From Paenibacillus oryzisoli (GTDB lineage: Bacteria; Bacillota; Bacilli; Paenibacillales; NBRC-103111), in NCBI RefSeq assembly GCF_001653565.1, contig NZ_LYPB01000089.1, positions 1 through 38,849 on the forward strand: a DNA stretch of 38,849 nt, in the 5' to 3' direction. Position numbers and translations under genes: made by a program. Below are positions 8,584-18,900 of the stretch, piece by piece. Position 1 is the stretch's first letter, and each line of letters starts with the position of its first letter. The notes beneath the pieces are model-generated. The model had not been told where the DNA came from, ran no database searches, and saw only the letters and a list, made by a program, of their open reading frames with translations.

Positions 8584-9516
8584 TTAGGAAGCTGGCTGCG
8601 CTGTTTTACCTGCATACGCATCTGCTAGCTTTTGAATATCTTCGAGAGCTAGCGCGTAGGCCCACTGCCCACCCTGCTTAGCTAACCACACTTGTTCGCC
8701 GCTCAATTTACCTTCATAGACATCGGTAACGTCTTTCCCGTCTACGGTCATGGCTATCTCCATTTTGAGCTCTCCACCTGTTGTAGGTTTCGCAGCTGCC
8801 GCTTGCGGTAATTCGCCCGCATGCAGGAAGATTAGCTGATCGAGGAGCGGACTTGCCTCCGTGCCCTTCATCTCTTTATCCCCGAGCTTCCAAGCTGCAT
8901 CCGCAGCGACTTTGTCTTTATCTGTCTTTGCAAGCGTCCACGACTGGCCCTTCCATGTCAACTTGACACTTTGCACCTTGTCGGTCTCCATTTGAATCGG
9001 GCTTGTATTAGCAAAGTCGACTGGCGTTTTGTTCAGCGAGGAGAGCGATTGATCACTGACTTGATACACAGCAGATGAGCCTTCCACTTGAACGTAAGAG
9101 AAGCCTTCGATCGGCAGGGCAGTCCCTACAAGCAATCCCTGTTTAGAGCCATCCTTCAGGTTAACTTCATAGGTGCCAACCGGTTTATCCAGACCATATT
9201 CGGCTAGATTCGTTGCTTGATCTTCCACAAGCTTAGTCGACGTCACTAGGCCTAACATATCTAACCAAGAGTCAACGCCATTCGAATTAACCGGCGCAGC
9301 CGCTGGCTTTTGCATATCCCAACCATTGGCCGTGCGGCTTAATTCAATCTGCCCCTCCTCCGTTTTCACTGAGACCGTCTTCACTTCTTCTTGTTTCAGG
9401 GTTAGAAGGGACTTAGGTTCATCTTTCTTCTCTTGGAAGAAGTCCTTGCTTGAGGCGTACCAGAAACCACCGATGCAAATGACAACTAACAGAATGGTAG
9501 GAATAAACCGTTTCAT
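8584..9516 (-). CDS. DUF4340 domain-containing membrane-anchored protein
   Basis: The 310-residue product has one N-terminal membrane segment (FIPTILLVVICIGGFWYAS) and an extracytoplasmic region typical of DUF4340 proteins, including LTLKQEEVKTVSVKTEEG, ANGWDMQKPAAAPVNS and a central LAEYGLDKPVGTYEVNLKDG. DUF4340 proteins commonly accompany GldG-like genes. The ATG at 9516 overlaps the gldG-like stop as ATGA, and the GGAGGAGGAG coding for the end of GldG supplies its ribosome binding site, so the two are translationally coupled. It is the last gene of the four-gene ABC unit. The exact role is unknown. Confidence 0.85.
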   Translation of the reverse strand: MKRFIPTILLVVICIGGFWYASSKDFFQEKKDEPKSLLTLKQEEVKTVSVKTEEGQIELSRTANGWDMQKPAAAPVNSNGVDSWLDMLGLVTSTKLVEDQATNLAEYGLDKPVGTYEVNLKDGSKQGLLVGTALPIEGFSYVQVEGSSAVYQVSDQSLSSLNKTPVDFANTSPIQMETDKVQSVKLTWKGQSWTLAKTDKDKVAADAAWKLGDKEMKGTEASPLLDQLIFLHAGELPQAAAAKPTTGGELKMEIAMTVDGKDVTDVYEGKLSGEQVWLAKQGGQWAYALALEDIQKLADAYAGKTAQPAS

Positions 9517-10901
9517 CCTCTTCTCCTCCTCCACCAGATTAGGCCGCCAATAACGAGGAACAAGAGTGGCATGAATACGATCGTAACGAGGAAAATGGTA
9601 TTCGCTTGGCTAGGCGTAATCATCGCCTGTTGGAACGCATCCCCTTGGCGTGGGCGGATCGTAATTTGGTCTTTCTGTTCTTGCAGCCAGCTAATGCTGT
9701 TCAAAGCAAAATCCTTATTCCCTTGATTCTGGATATCTTGATCTAAGATGAACGTGGAGCCACCGAGAACAACAGCCTTCGGTTTGTTATCTTTGTCAGC
9801 GATCGCATAACCCAAGTTCAACGGACCTTTGACATCTGTTGTATCCTGCTTTGTCTTGGACTGCGCTAGCAAGTTGATGTCCGTTTCTCCATAAGCCTTA
9901 TCCGTTGTGGTCAACAACAGGGATTTGGTGTAGTCCGGCGCACTTTCATCGGCATTTAAGCTAACCGCAAGGGAAAGCATGGTAATCAAATTATTGCTGG
10001 ACAATTTATTCGTAATGTCATGTGAACCATACTCTGGAATAATTGTTAAAGGGTCATACAAAGACGTTTGCTTCGTTTCAATGGCAATCGCGTGCTGATC
10101 TTGAACGCCAAAGGTCTTCATGATGGCATCGATATTTTTCCACTTCGTCGCCATGTCCTTATTGAAGCCCAGCGCGATATAAATTTTGCCTTTGCCCTTC
10201 AAATAGGTCTGAATGAGCTCTGCTTCTTTGTCATTCAGATCGTTCTGCGGACCAAGCAGCATGAGCATTTGCGCATCATCCGGGATTTTACCCTCCACGT
10301 AGAGGTTGAGATCCTTCACGTCGTAGTTAGCCGCCGCCAGGCTGCTTTTGAAAATACTCATGGCGGATGCCGGATATTCTTGATGACCCGACAGCAGGTA
10401 AACCGTATGTTTCTCCGTAGATGTCAGGCTTTGAATCGCTTGTGTAAACTTCTCTTCACCTGAGAACGTATAGGACCCGTCCTGTTGTCCGACGAACAGT
10501 TCGTAGAAGTTGATGTTTTGCTTTTTGGTGCCCATTTCAAAAATAATCGTTCCACCTTGATCTACCCCATACTGCTTCGCCATCGAAGGCTGCTTCAGCA
10601 TATCGTACTCATCGTATGTGATTTTACTGCTTTGCTTCTTGTACTCCTGCACCATATCCGTGACTTGACGCGTCACAAAATCGTTGCCATCCCCACTATT
10701 CGTGAAGGCAATGACGTGGATATCTTGATTGAGATTTTTGAGTGCAGCGGTTGTTTGCTCGGAGAGCGTGAAATTTTTATTCTTTGTCAAATCGACCTGA
10801 AAGCCCTTAAGCGAGTGTAGGAAGATTGTCAGAATAATGAAAATGCCGATAACCGCGATGGATAAAACAGTCGCATTCGTTCCCCGTATCCATTTATTCA
10901 T
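9513..10901 (-). CDS. GldG-like ABC-type transport system auxiliary protein
   Basis: The 462-residue product has an N-terminal membrane helix (ATVLSIAVIGIFIILTIF), a large extracytoplasmic GldG/ABC-type domain (NFTLSEQTTAALKNL, VYLLSGHQEYPAS, LMLLGPQNDLNDKEAELIQ) and a second membrane helix near the C-terminus (TIFLVTIVFMPLLFLVIGG) with a WWRRRRG tail. GldG proteins work with GldA and GldF in an ABC transporter first described in gliding Bacteroidetes; in Firmicutes the substrate is unknown. The ATG at 10901 has GGAGG eight bases upstream, located in the 3' end of the permease gene. Confidence 0.88.
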   Translation of the reverse strand: MNKWIRGTNATVLSIAVIGIFIILTIFLHSLKGFQVDLTKNKNFTLSEQTTAALKNLNQDIHVIAFTNSGDGNDFVTRQVTDMVQEYKKQSSKITYDEYDMLKQPSMAKQYGVDQGGTIIFEMGTKKQNINFYELFVGQQDGSYTFSGEEKFTQAIQSLTSTEKHTVYLLSGHQEYPASAMSIFKSSLAAANYDVKDLNLYVEGKIPDDAQMLMLLGPQNDLNDKEAELIQTYLKGKGKIYIALGFNKDMATKWKNIDAIMKTFGVQDQHAIAIETKQTSLYDPLTIIPEYGSHDITNKLSSNNLITMLSLAVSLNADESAPDYTKSLLLTTTDKAYGETDINLLAQSKTKQDTTDVKGPLNLGYAIADKDNKPKAVVLGGSTFILDQDIQNQGNKDFALNSISWLQEQKDQITIRPRQGDAFQQAMITPSQANTIFLVTIVFMPLLFLVIGGLIWWRRRRG

Positions 10902-10906
10902 TCCGC

Positions 10907-11623
10907 TCACCTCCAACGCTTTCTTTCAAGGACTTGTATACAAAGGACCAGGAACAGGGCTGTTAATGTAATGTAAAAGAGGATATCGCCGCCATGGAAT
11001 ACGCCTTTTTGGAGGTTGCTCAAGTGACCGGTCAATGAGAATTGACCTACGTAATCCTTCAATTTACCCGTCATTGTGGAGCTGACCCAATCAAGCAGCC
11101 ATAACAAGAGCAGAATAACAAAACCCGTAATCCCCGCAACCATCTGATTATTCGACAAGCTGGATGCAAACAAGCCAATCGCCATCATGGCGCAGCCTAA
11201 TAGGAACATGCTGAGGTACGATAACCACGTAACCGGCATATCCAATGTACCGAAGGATGACATGATAAGCGGATATACTAAGGAGATTGCCACTAAGCCG
11301 ACTTGCACAATCAATGCGGACAAATATTTGCCCAGCACGATTTCGCTAATTCCCGTAGGTGAAGTTAGAAGCAGTTCATCCGTACCTTGGCGGAACTCAT
11401 CTGCAACCAGACGCATCGTTAATAGTGGGATAATGAACAGATAGATGAAGGTGGTGTTGCCCACGATGGAGCGCGCATCCACAATCGGCGGCTGTCCAGC
11501 CACGAAATTAATATAGAAGAAAAAGCTCGACAACAGCACATAGAAGGCAAATGCCACATATGCAACTGGCGAAAAGAAATACATTTGCAGCTCTTTGGAG
11601 CAAATGGCCCAGATTCTACGCAT
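10907..11623 (-). CDS. ABC-2 type transporter permease (GldF-like)
   Basis: The 238-residue product has about six hydrophobic segments and the pattern of ABC-2 permeases, beginning IWAICSKELQMYFFSPVAYV and including MRLVADEFRQGTDELLLTSP, a coupling-helix region typical of GldF/NosY-like permeases. The ATG at 11623 is preferred to the GTG at 11632 because GGAGG immediately abuts the GTG but lies nine bases before the ATG. It overlaps the 3' end of the ATPase gene by eight bases, indicating translational coupling. Confidence 0.9.
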   Translation of the reverse strand: MRRIWAICSKELQMYFFSPVAYVAFAFYVLLSSFFFYINFVAGQPPIVDARSIVGNTTFIYLFIIPLLTMRLVADEFRQGTDELLLTSPTGISEIVLGKYLSALIVQVGLVAISLVYPLIMSSFGTLDMPVTWLSYLSMFLLGCAMMAIGLFASSLSNNQMVAGITGFVILLLLWLLDWVSSTMTGKLKDYVGQFSLTGHLSNLQKGVFHGGDILFYITLTALFLVLCIQVLERKRWR

Positions 11624-12734
11624 CGGTGTCACCCTCCTCTTGGTCTATGCTGCTCGTGTCAGCCGGCTCGTCGGTCGTCAGTTTGAGGAAGATATCCTCT
11701 AGGCTGAGACTTTCCCGCTTCATCGCTAGAATCGGCAAGCCTGCGCTAGCGAGGCGGAAGAATACCGCTTCACGAATGTCTTCTGCGCGATCTGCCGCGG
11801 TGACGAGGAGCTTGACGGACTCGAACGGTGCGGCTGCAGCGGATGAAAGGACAACTGCAGGAGCATCGGCGGCTTCGTCAGTAACGTCCGTAGACTTCGC
11901 AGATTCTGGAAATTCCAAAGATTCAATGGCAAGTGCTGGCGGTGCCGCTTTGCCCGCTTCCGGCGCGTCGACTTCTTTGACTTGGCCGACGGACGGGAGG
12001 CTGCGCAGTTCGGTTAAGATCCGCTCGCGAGGTCCCTTGACCTCGAGCGATACCTCGAACGTCTCGCCCATCGTGCGGCCGAGATGCTCCGGGCGCTCGT
12101 CGAGGACGACGCGGCCTTGGTTGATGATAAGAACGCGGTTGCAAATCGCGTTAATTTCTGGCAAGATGTGCGTGCTCAGCAGCACGGTGTGGTTCTCGCC
12201 CAGCTCATGAATGAGCTGGCGGATCTCGATGATCTGCTTGGGATCGAGGCCCGACGTGGGCTCGTCCAGAATCAGCAGATCCGGTTGGTGCAGGATCGCT
12301 TGCGCGAGTCCGAGGCGCTGCTTGTAGCCCTTGGAGAGGGAGCGAATAATTTGCTTCTCGCGACCTTGCAGTCCAAGCTTGTCGATGGCTTCGCCGACAC
12401 GCAGCTTTTGCTCGCGCGCAGGCACATCGCGCAGGTTGGCGATGAAGCGCAGGTATGACTGTACCGTCATCTCGGGGTACAGGGGCGGTGTTTCCGGCAA
12501 GTAGCCGATCTTGCGGCGCGCTTTCTTCGGATTGTCGGCCATCGAGTGGCCGTCCACCCAGATTCCACCATGCGTTGGATTCAGGTAACCTGTAATCATG
12601 CGCATCGTCGTTGTTTTGCCAGCACCATTCGGCCCTAAGAAGCCGACGATCTCACCGCGCTGCATCGAGAAGTCGATGTTATGCACGCCGCGATCATTTC
12701 CGTACAGCTTGCTGACTTGTTTGACCTCTAGCAT
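11616..12734 (-). CDS. ABC transporter ATP-binding protein (GldA-like)
   Basis: The 372-residue product has Walker A GPNGAGKTT, Q-loop YLPETPPLYPEM, signature LSKGYKQRLGLAQA, Walker B LLILDEPTSGLDP and the H-loop in LLSTHILPE. It powers the adjacent permease. The ATG at 12734 follows GGGGGATCTTGG; the frame extends to 12800 but that part is not conserved. Unlike compact members, the region at roughly residues 250-310 carries an Ala/Pro/Glu-rich insertion (APEAGKAAPPALAIES and onward) within the C-terminal regulatory domain, after which conserved sequence resumes with ILAMKRESLSLEDIFLKL. It is the first gene of the four-gene unit. Confidence 0.92.
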   Translation of the reverse strand: MLEVKQVSKLYGNDRGVHNIDFSMQRGEIVGFLGPNGAGKTTTMRMITGYLNPTHGGIWVDGHSMADNPKKARRKIGYLPETPPLYPEMTVQSYLRFIANLRDVPAREQKLRVGEAIDKLGLQGREKQIIRSLSKGYKQRLGLAQAILHQPDLLILDEPTSGLDPKQIIEIRQLIHELGENHTVLLSTHILPEINAICNRVLIINQGRVVLDERPEHLGRTMGETFEVSLEVKGPRERILTELRSLPSVGQVKEVDAPEAGKAAPPALAIESLEFPESAKSTDVTDEAADAPAVVLSSAAAAPFESVKLLVTAADRAEDIREAVFFRLASAGLPILAMKRESLSLEDIFLKLTTDEPADTSSIDQEEGDTDA

Positions 12735-12877
12735 CCAAGATCCCCCATTTCTTATGTACATATTATCCATCATCACTATACGGGTGGAACAATAAACCAA
12801 CCTTAAGCAAATCTGAAAAATAGATTAAAATAATGTGTCTAAATTGTGAACTTGATTGCATTCTGTTGAAATTGAAA

Positions 12878-12897
12878 AAGGTGCCCGCAGGCACCTT
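12878..12897 (-). terminator. Intrinsic terminator of the SLH polysaccharide lyase gene
   Basis: This is a perfect eight-base-pair stem AAGGTGCC / GGCACCTT with a four-base loop, followed on the minus strand by TTTTTC. It starts eight bases after the stop codon of the large SLH gene. Confidence 0.85.
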
Positions 12898-12904
12898 CTC
12901 CTCA

Positions 12905-15900
12905 TCAGTTATTTATAAACGCAACATACTGCAGCAGTCGAATGAGCATAACGGCCGCTTCCGCACGAGTGGCATTCTCCCCCGGCACAAAGGCACGATC
13001 GGTTACCCCATTAATGATACCTGCATTGACGGCATCAGCAACCGCATTCTTCGCATAACTGCTTATTTGTCCACTGTCCGTAAATGCCGACAGTCCTTTG
13101 CTGGTTTCGGTCGGTTTTTTGTCCAGTAATTTCAGCACTCGCGTGATCATCACCGCCGCTTGCTCGCGCGTAATATTCGCATCTGGTTGAAAGGTACCAT
13201 TGTCAAAACCATCAATGATTCCTGCCTGTGTCGCTGCAGCGACCTCACCCGCAAACCAGTCACTCGATTGAATATCGGAATAGGTGCCCGCTTCCCCCTG
13301 AGGCAAACTGAGTGCACGAGCAAGCAACACCGCGAATTGGGCGCGGGAAATTTGAGCTTGCGGTGCAAACTCATTCGTTGTCGTTCCTTGAATAACGAGC
13401 TTTGAAGCCAATAGCTCCACGGCTGACTTCGCCCAGTGGTTGTTCAGGTCTTCGAAGGATTTATTTGATTCAACGATAGTAATGATCCCGGTTGTTTTCA
13501 TTTTAACCGTCACCTGTGCCGTATTTCCCGTGACCGTGATGATCGCCGGAAGAAAGCGCAGCTGCCCTGTCAGCGGGTCAACAGAAACTGCCGTCAATTT
13601 CTTCGTATCGGTGGCACCCGTCACGTTGAATGTGCCTGTCGCGTAAGCACCGTTAAAATCACCTACACTTGTTTGACGGCCACCCGCTTCCGCGTTCAGT
13701 GTAATTTCGATCAGGCCAGCGACAGGCTTCACGCCAGCCTGCTCTGCGTATTCTTGGAGGACACTGGCTGTTGTGCTGGCAACCGGACTAACCGACAAGG
13801 TCAGTTGGATGTCTTCGGCTTTTGCCCCTAATTTCTTGGATAATTCGTTTACGTCAACGGATGCGAGTGGCAGATTTATTGTCAGGATATCCTGCTGCAG
13901 ACGCAACCATGCATTTGGAGCCTTACTTTGCGCTGCGCTCACGGCCGACGCCGGCAAATGGATTTTCGCGCCAGCCTCTACATCTTGCACTTCGACTACG
14001 ATCGTTTGTTTCCCATCCTGCAAGGCTTCCGCCGCCTTCAAGAAGGCTGCCTCTTCAATAACACGACTAGCTATGGTGCGTCCGTCTGCCGTCTTCTCAA
14101 ATCCCGCTATTATATTCGTAATTTGAGTGCCACTTGGGTGAATTTGAAATGACTGTCCAGCTGACGCTTGTCCACCACTCGATATACCACCAGACACACC
14201 CCCAGGGGTACCTCCCGATGTATCGTCGGGAGTATTACCAGGGTTGCCCCCTGACCCGCCATCTACTGGCGGGTCAACAGAGGCATTTTGGCTCGACGTG
14301 TACGTAAGTGGAATCCGGAATGAAGCGCCAGCCGCAATGTTATACATAAATCCTTTGCTAAAGTCATTGGGATCCTTATAAGATCGAACCAGTGTAATAT
14401 CCCCGATATCGAGCTTCAAGTGAGTGTCGTCCACCATGGTTACACCTTGAATCGTGTATGCGGCATTGCCGACGCCATCATTCTGGATGATGACACTCTT
14501 CCCAACCAAATCAGCAGGCAAGTCAGCAAGCCCTGCAATTTCTACAATAATCTCATTATGCTGCGATAACGTTTGCGTAAAGCTAGTGACCGTTCCAATA
14601 ATCGCTCCCACTTGTTCCTGCCCGTCTTCATCACCCTTGCGGAGATACGAACCGTCATGCAGATAGGTGTTGACTTTCCCGTCATCTTGCACCGAATACA
14701 CGCCCAAGAAGCCTTTAAACGCCAATGTATAGTCGGCATCCGGCAATTCAACCGAGTAAGCCTTGGTTTCATCCAGAGAACTGATGATATAATCCGTTCT
14801 GCCGTTCTGCAAAGTCACACGAACAGCCCGAACCTCGCTGTCTGGCGCAACCTGACTACCATCTTTCACAACCAATGGCGTAATGGAGGTAATAAAGCGC
14901 TCTCCTCTATACGGCTCAATAATCGAAGTAAATAGACTATCCAAATTCGTGCCGTTGCGGTGTGCAATCATGTACCTTAATGTTGCCGGATTCCCCACCT
15001 TATTCGTCGGCGGTACGCCATCAGCCATCGCGACATCGTCCACATTACCCAACATCGTTAAACGCAGGTGAACATTTGTTGCAGCCCCGCTGCCTTGGCC
15101 ATACACATTCCATGTATCTTTCACGTTCCAGTCGATACTGAATTGTTCCGATGGCGAGGCATCGCGCTCCACATTTTTCAAATATTGAAAACCACTGCCC
15201 ATATAAAGAGGCCCGTCGATATCATCATAACGCTGAGCATAAGCCACATTAGTTCCCGCGTAGGTTCCTGTCGGCTGTGCAGTGAAATTCAAGCCTTCCG
15301 TTGACACGGTTCCATCTGCGCCATGGAAGCTGAAATAGTGATCATTTCCTCCCTTTACTCGGAACAGATCGACGGTATAGGAGTTCTCCTCATCAGCCTT
15401 AATCATGGCCGTCGTCCGTTTGTACAAACTTGTCTGCGGATACACATCCGAGGATTCCACATCAATCAGCTTCACCAAGTCCGTACTGTCAAAATGTTTC
15501 GGATCCGCAGCCGCTACATTCTCATTCTGTTTGCGCGCGTCGACGTTTACCGTATTATGGCTGATCGTGTTAACCACCCACTGCGCCCGGTGCATGTCGA
15601 CATTATCCGCGTATTCGGGATACCCCAAATCCGGCGACAAATCAAGGCCGAAGGCATGCATGCCGATGTTCAGCGTATCTCGGTGGCCGTGGGTCGAGTC
15701 GCGCCCATAGAACATCCATACGTCTCTCAGCGTGTTCCTCGCAACCGTCTGTGCATCACGCAAGACTCGTGCATCCTCATTCAGCAAGCTCAATACGCGA
15801 ATACCCATGGTATAGCCGCTGGATGACGTGTTCTTCCCGTTGCCTACAAATGCGATCTGATGCGTGCCCTGTGTCAAATTCAGCCGCGTCAACGTCATGT

Positions 15901-18900
15901 ATGAACTTGAATCTTCCCCATAGAAATCCAGGTCTTTGACAAATTGCCCATCAATCGAAACGCGGTATATGCCGGACGCTGATGCCTTAATCGCCAATAT
16001 ATCGAGATCATAGTCGTCGGTTTGGGGAACATCGAACTCAAATGTTGCCATTTCCCCGTTTTGCGTCGCTTCCATTAGAACAGAACCCGACTCTTCGACA
16101 AACTTCAGCGGTTTGCTCTGTGCCGACACCGTCATGCCGCCAAAACCAAGCCGCGTTCCATAAGTAACGTCAGGGCTTTCCCCATCCCGCAAAGCCGTAA
16201 AGCCATAACCGCTTTCATTTATACTTTTTAAATCCAGGAGACCGTATTGACCAATGGCAGCTTGTATACGATCAGCGATCGCGTTCGGATTGGCCGCAAA
16301 TACGTCCGTATGAATGCCATCCGTCGTATTATTGTTCATGAAATAGATCAGCTGGGCATAAATCGGGTCGCCGTATTTATCGAAAGCTTTGACGAGATCC
16401 GACATGCGATAGACGAGAAACGGATTGCCCGTGCGCCCGGTATCCCCGATGTTAGCTGTATATTTCTCGCTCAGTAAAAGAGGATTCATTGCCGAGAACA
16501 TTTTTTGAAACTTCACATTTTGATACAAATCGGCACCAGGATACAGGTCGTAGCCTTCCAAAATATCAGCCGTCATCCGGTGTGTTTGAAGCCACAGCAA
16601 GTTATATCCGGGTGAACTTTCATTCCCGTTCCCATCCCTATCCACATTGGCAACTAAGGAGTTGAGAATATTCCCACCTGTCAACCGAGTTGGATTAAAC
16701 AAGACTTCGCCGGTTTGGAAAATAAAGTCCAGCCACTCCTTCGTATCCGGTAGCGTATCATAGACCACGGCAGCCATGGCCAAAGCGCTTTGGTGCATAC
16801 CGTCATTGCCTAAAATCTGCGTCTTTTTCACGGCCGGAAACACTTGTTTCACAATGCCATCCTCAATGTTGCGACGGATCGCGGACCCGCTATTTTTCGC
16901 ATTGGTGTTCCGCTTATCAACCGCTTTCTGCTGCAAAAATTGAATTGTCGCCGGGTCATCCATCGCTGGGAAGAAGGCATCGTACGCGCTTAAATAGGTT
17001 TTGATATTCTCCGTTTCCCAAATGCCTCCTACGACTTTGCCTTGACCGACCGACTTGCCCCATGAATTGATGAAGGCCGCCCGGTCATACTTGCTTACAT
17101 CCATCTCCGGATACATATCCGCCACACGATCAAGCATGATCGTACCTGCTCGGGCATATTTGACATCGCCGGTATATAAGTACGCGTCGCGGAAGGCAAC
17201 CAACGCCTGCGTAATCAACGAATTCTCGCGATACCACACAAACCAGTGGACATAGTACGCAATGAAAGTGTAGCGATTCCCTTGATCATCTACCCAGCCA
17301 AGTCCATCATCTACGCCCCAAGTCGGCCCTTTCTCGGGATAGAGCGTGTTAACAAGCAGACTTCGATCTGCGAGTTCCGGTCGAAACATGCCATGCTCAT
17401 CCAAGCCGCTGTTGTAAAAAGCGCCGAAATCGTTCGTAGGAAATTTGTATCCGCTGGAAGGGTCTATGATTTTCCATGGCTCGTTCAGCGGATTCGCTTG
17501 ATACGGATAATTGCCGAACTGCTCAACGGCTTTGCCCGTCACAGGGCTGCCTAACGCCTGATTCACGGCATAGCTTCTCGGAAGCGTCTGCCCTGGAATC
17601 GCATCCCACAGAAAATCCAATCCTTTGGCCAAATACGTATCCGCTTTGGAAACGGCGGCGTCCTTCATACTTTTCGCCCATTGCAATTGGGCCACATTTT
17701 GGCGCGCGGCCGTAACTTTCTCAGTGCTGTACAGCGTCGTCCTAGTCTTGCTATTGGTGACTGTGCCAGATCTTATGAATGTGGCACTGTCGAAATAAAC
17801 TGTCCCGCCCGTTGTCTCAGACGTGCCTAATCGCAAGCTGACATAAGCGGCCTGACCCGGGGTTGCACTCGTTAGCGTGATCGGCTCCCATACGTTACCC
17901 GAGACCCCGGTCTGAGATTGCGATGACAGGAATACCTTATCTGCATCCCAAAATTCAAGCTCCAGCTTGGCCGTCCCCCCGCTTGCAAAGGCGCTCACAC
18001 CCGAGGTATACGTCATCTCCGGTGATACGGAAATAAGATGGCTGCGCAGCGCAGACTTTTGGCCAGCGGTATTCGTGACTTTCACGCTGTGTGTCCCTTC
18101 GTACACGGGTGCATTCGCTATTTCCACAGCGCCGTCAACCGCGCGCCATTGACTCGGTCTTGTGTTGTCCAGCTTTTCAAAGGCACCGTTATTTAAGTTG
18201 GCGCTTGCATCCGGAGGCGTCTCGCTGAAGCTAACATCGTCAAAATAAGTCGTACCCACGTTGGCAGCACCTGACCATAGCCTGACTGAGGCATACTTTG
18301 CCCCCGCAGGCGCGACACCGGAAGCACGGATCGGTTTCCAAGCATTCAAGGTACTGCCTGTCGCAAGCACATTCGATATATTGTTTGCGGTATTCGTACT
18401 GGCATCATTCCAAAATTCCAGAAAAACCGTAGGACTGCCGGACTCGTTATAAGCAAAAGCCTCCGCTTGATAGTTGACCCCCGGCGTAACAGGAATGAGT
18501 TGGCTTCGCACACCAAAACCGTTGCTGGCATCCGCATCCGTGATTCGCAGACTGTTATCACCCGAGTGTTTCCTTACTTGTGAAGCGGCAATATCCCCGC
18601 CATACAGAGACGTCCAAAACCTGGGCATGCTGTTCGCCAACATCTCCATGTCGCCATTCTTCAGCAGTATATTCGGATTGGAAATCACTTCCTTGAAGGT
18701 AACATCATCGAAATAGGAAGTCCCCATGTCCCCTTTCCCTGAATAAAGTCTCAATCTTACAGAGACCGCATCAGCAGGGGCAACTTGTGAAACAAAGAGC
18801 TGTTTCCACTGACCTGTGGTTGAATTCGTGTCTCGGGGTGTGACACTCGTAATTGATGCGCCCGCGGCATTCAGAAAATCCAAATAAAGATGCGAGCTCC

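Noticed and set aside
12740..12840. Promoter for the four-gene ABC unit.
   Set aside because: TATAGT and TAATAT are present on the minus strand, but neither has a credible -35 at the right distance.
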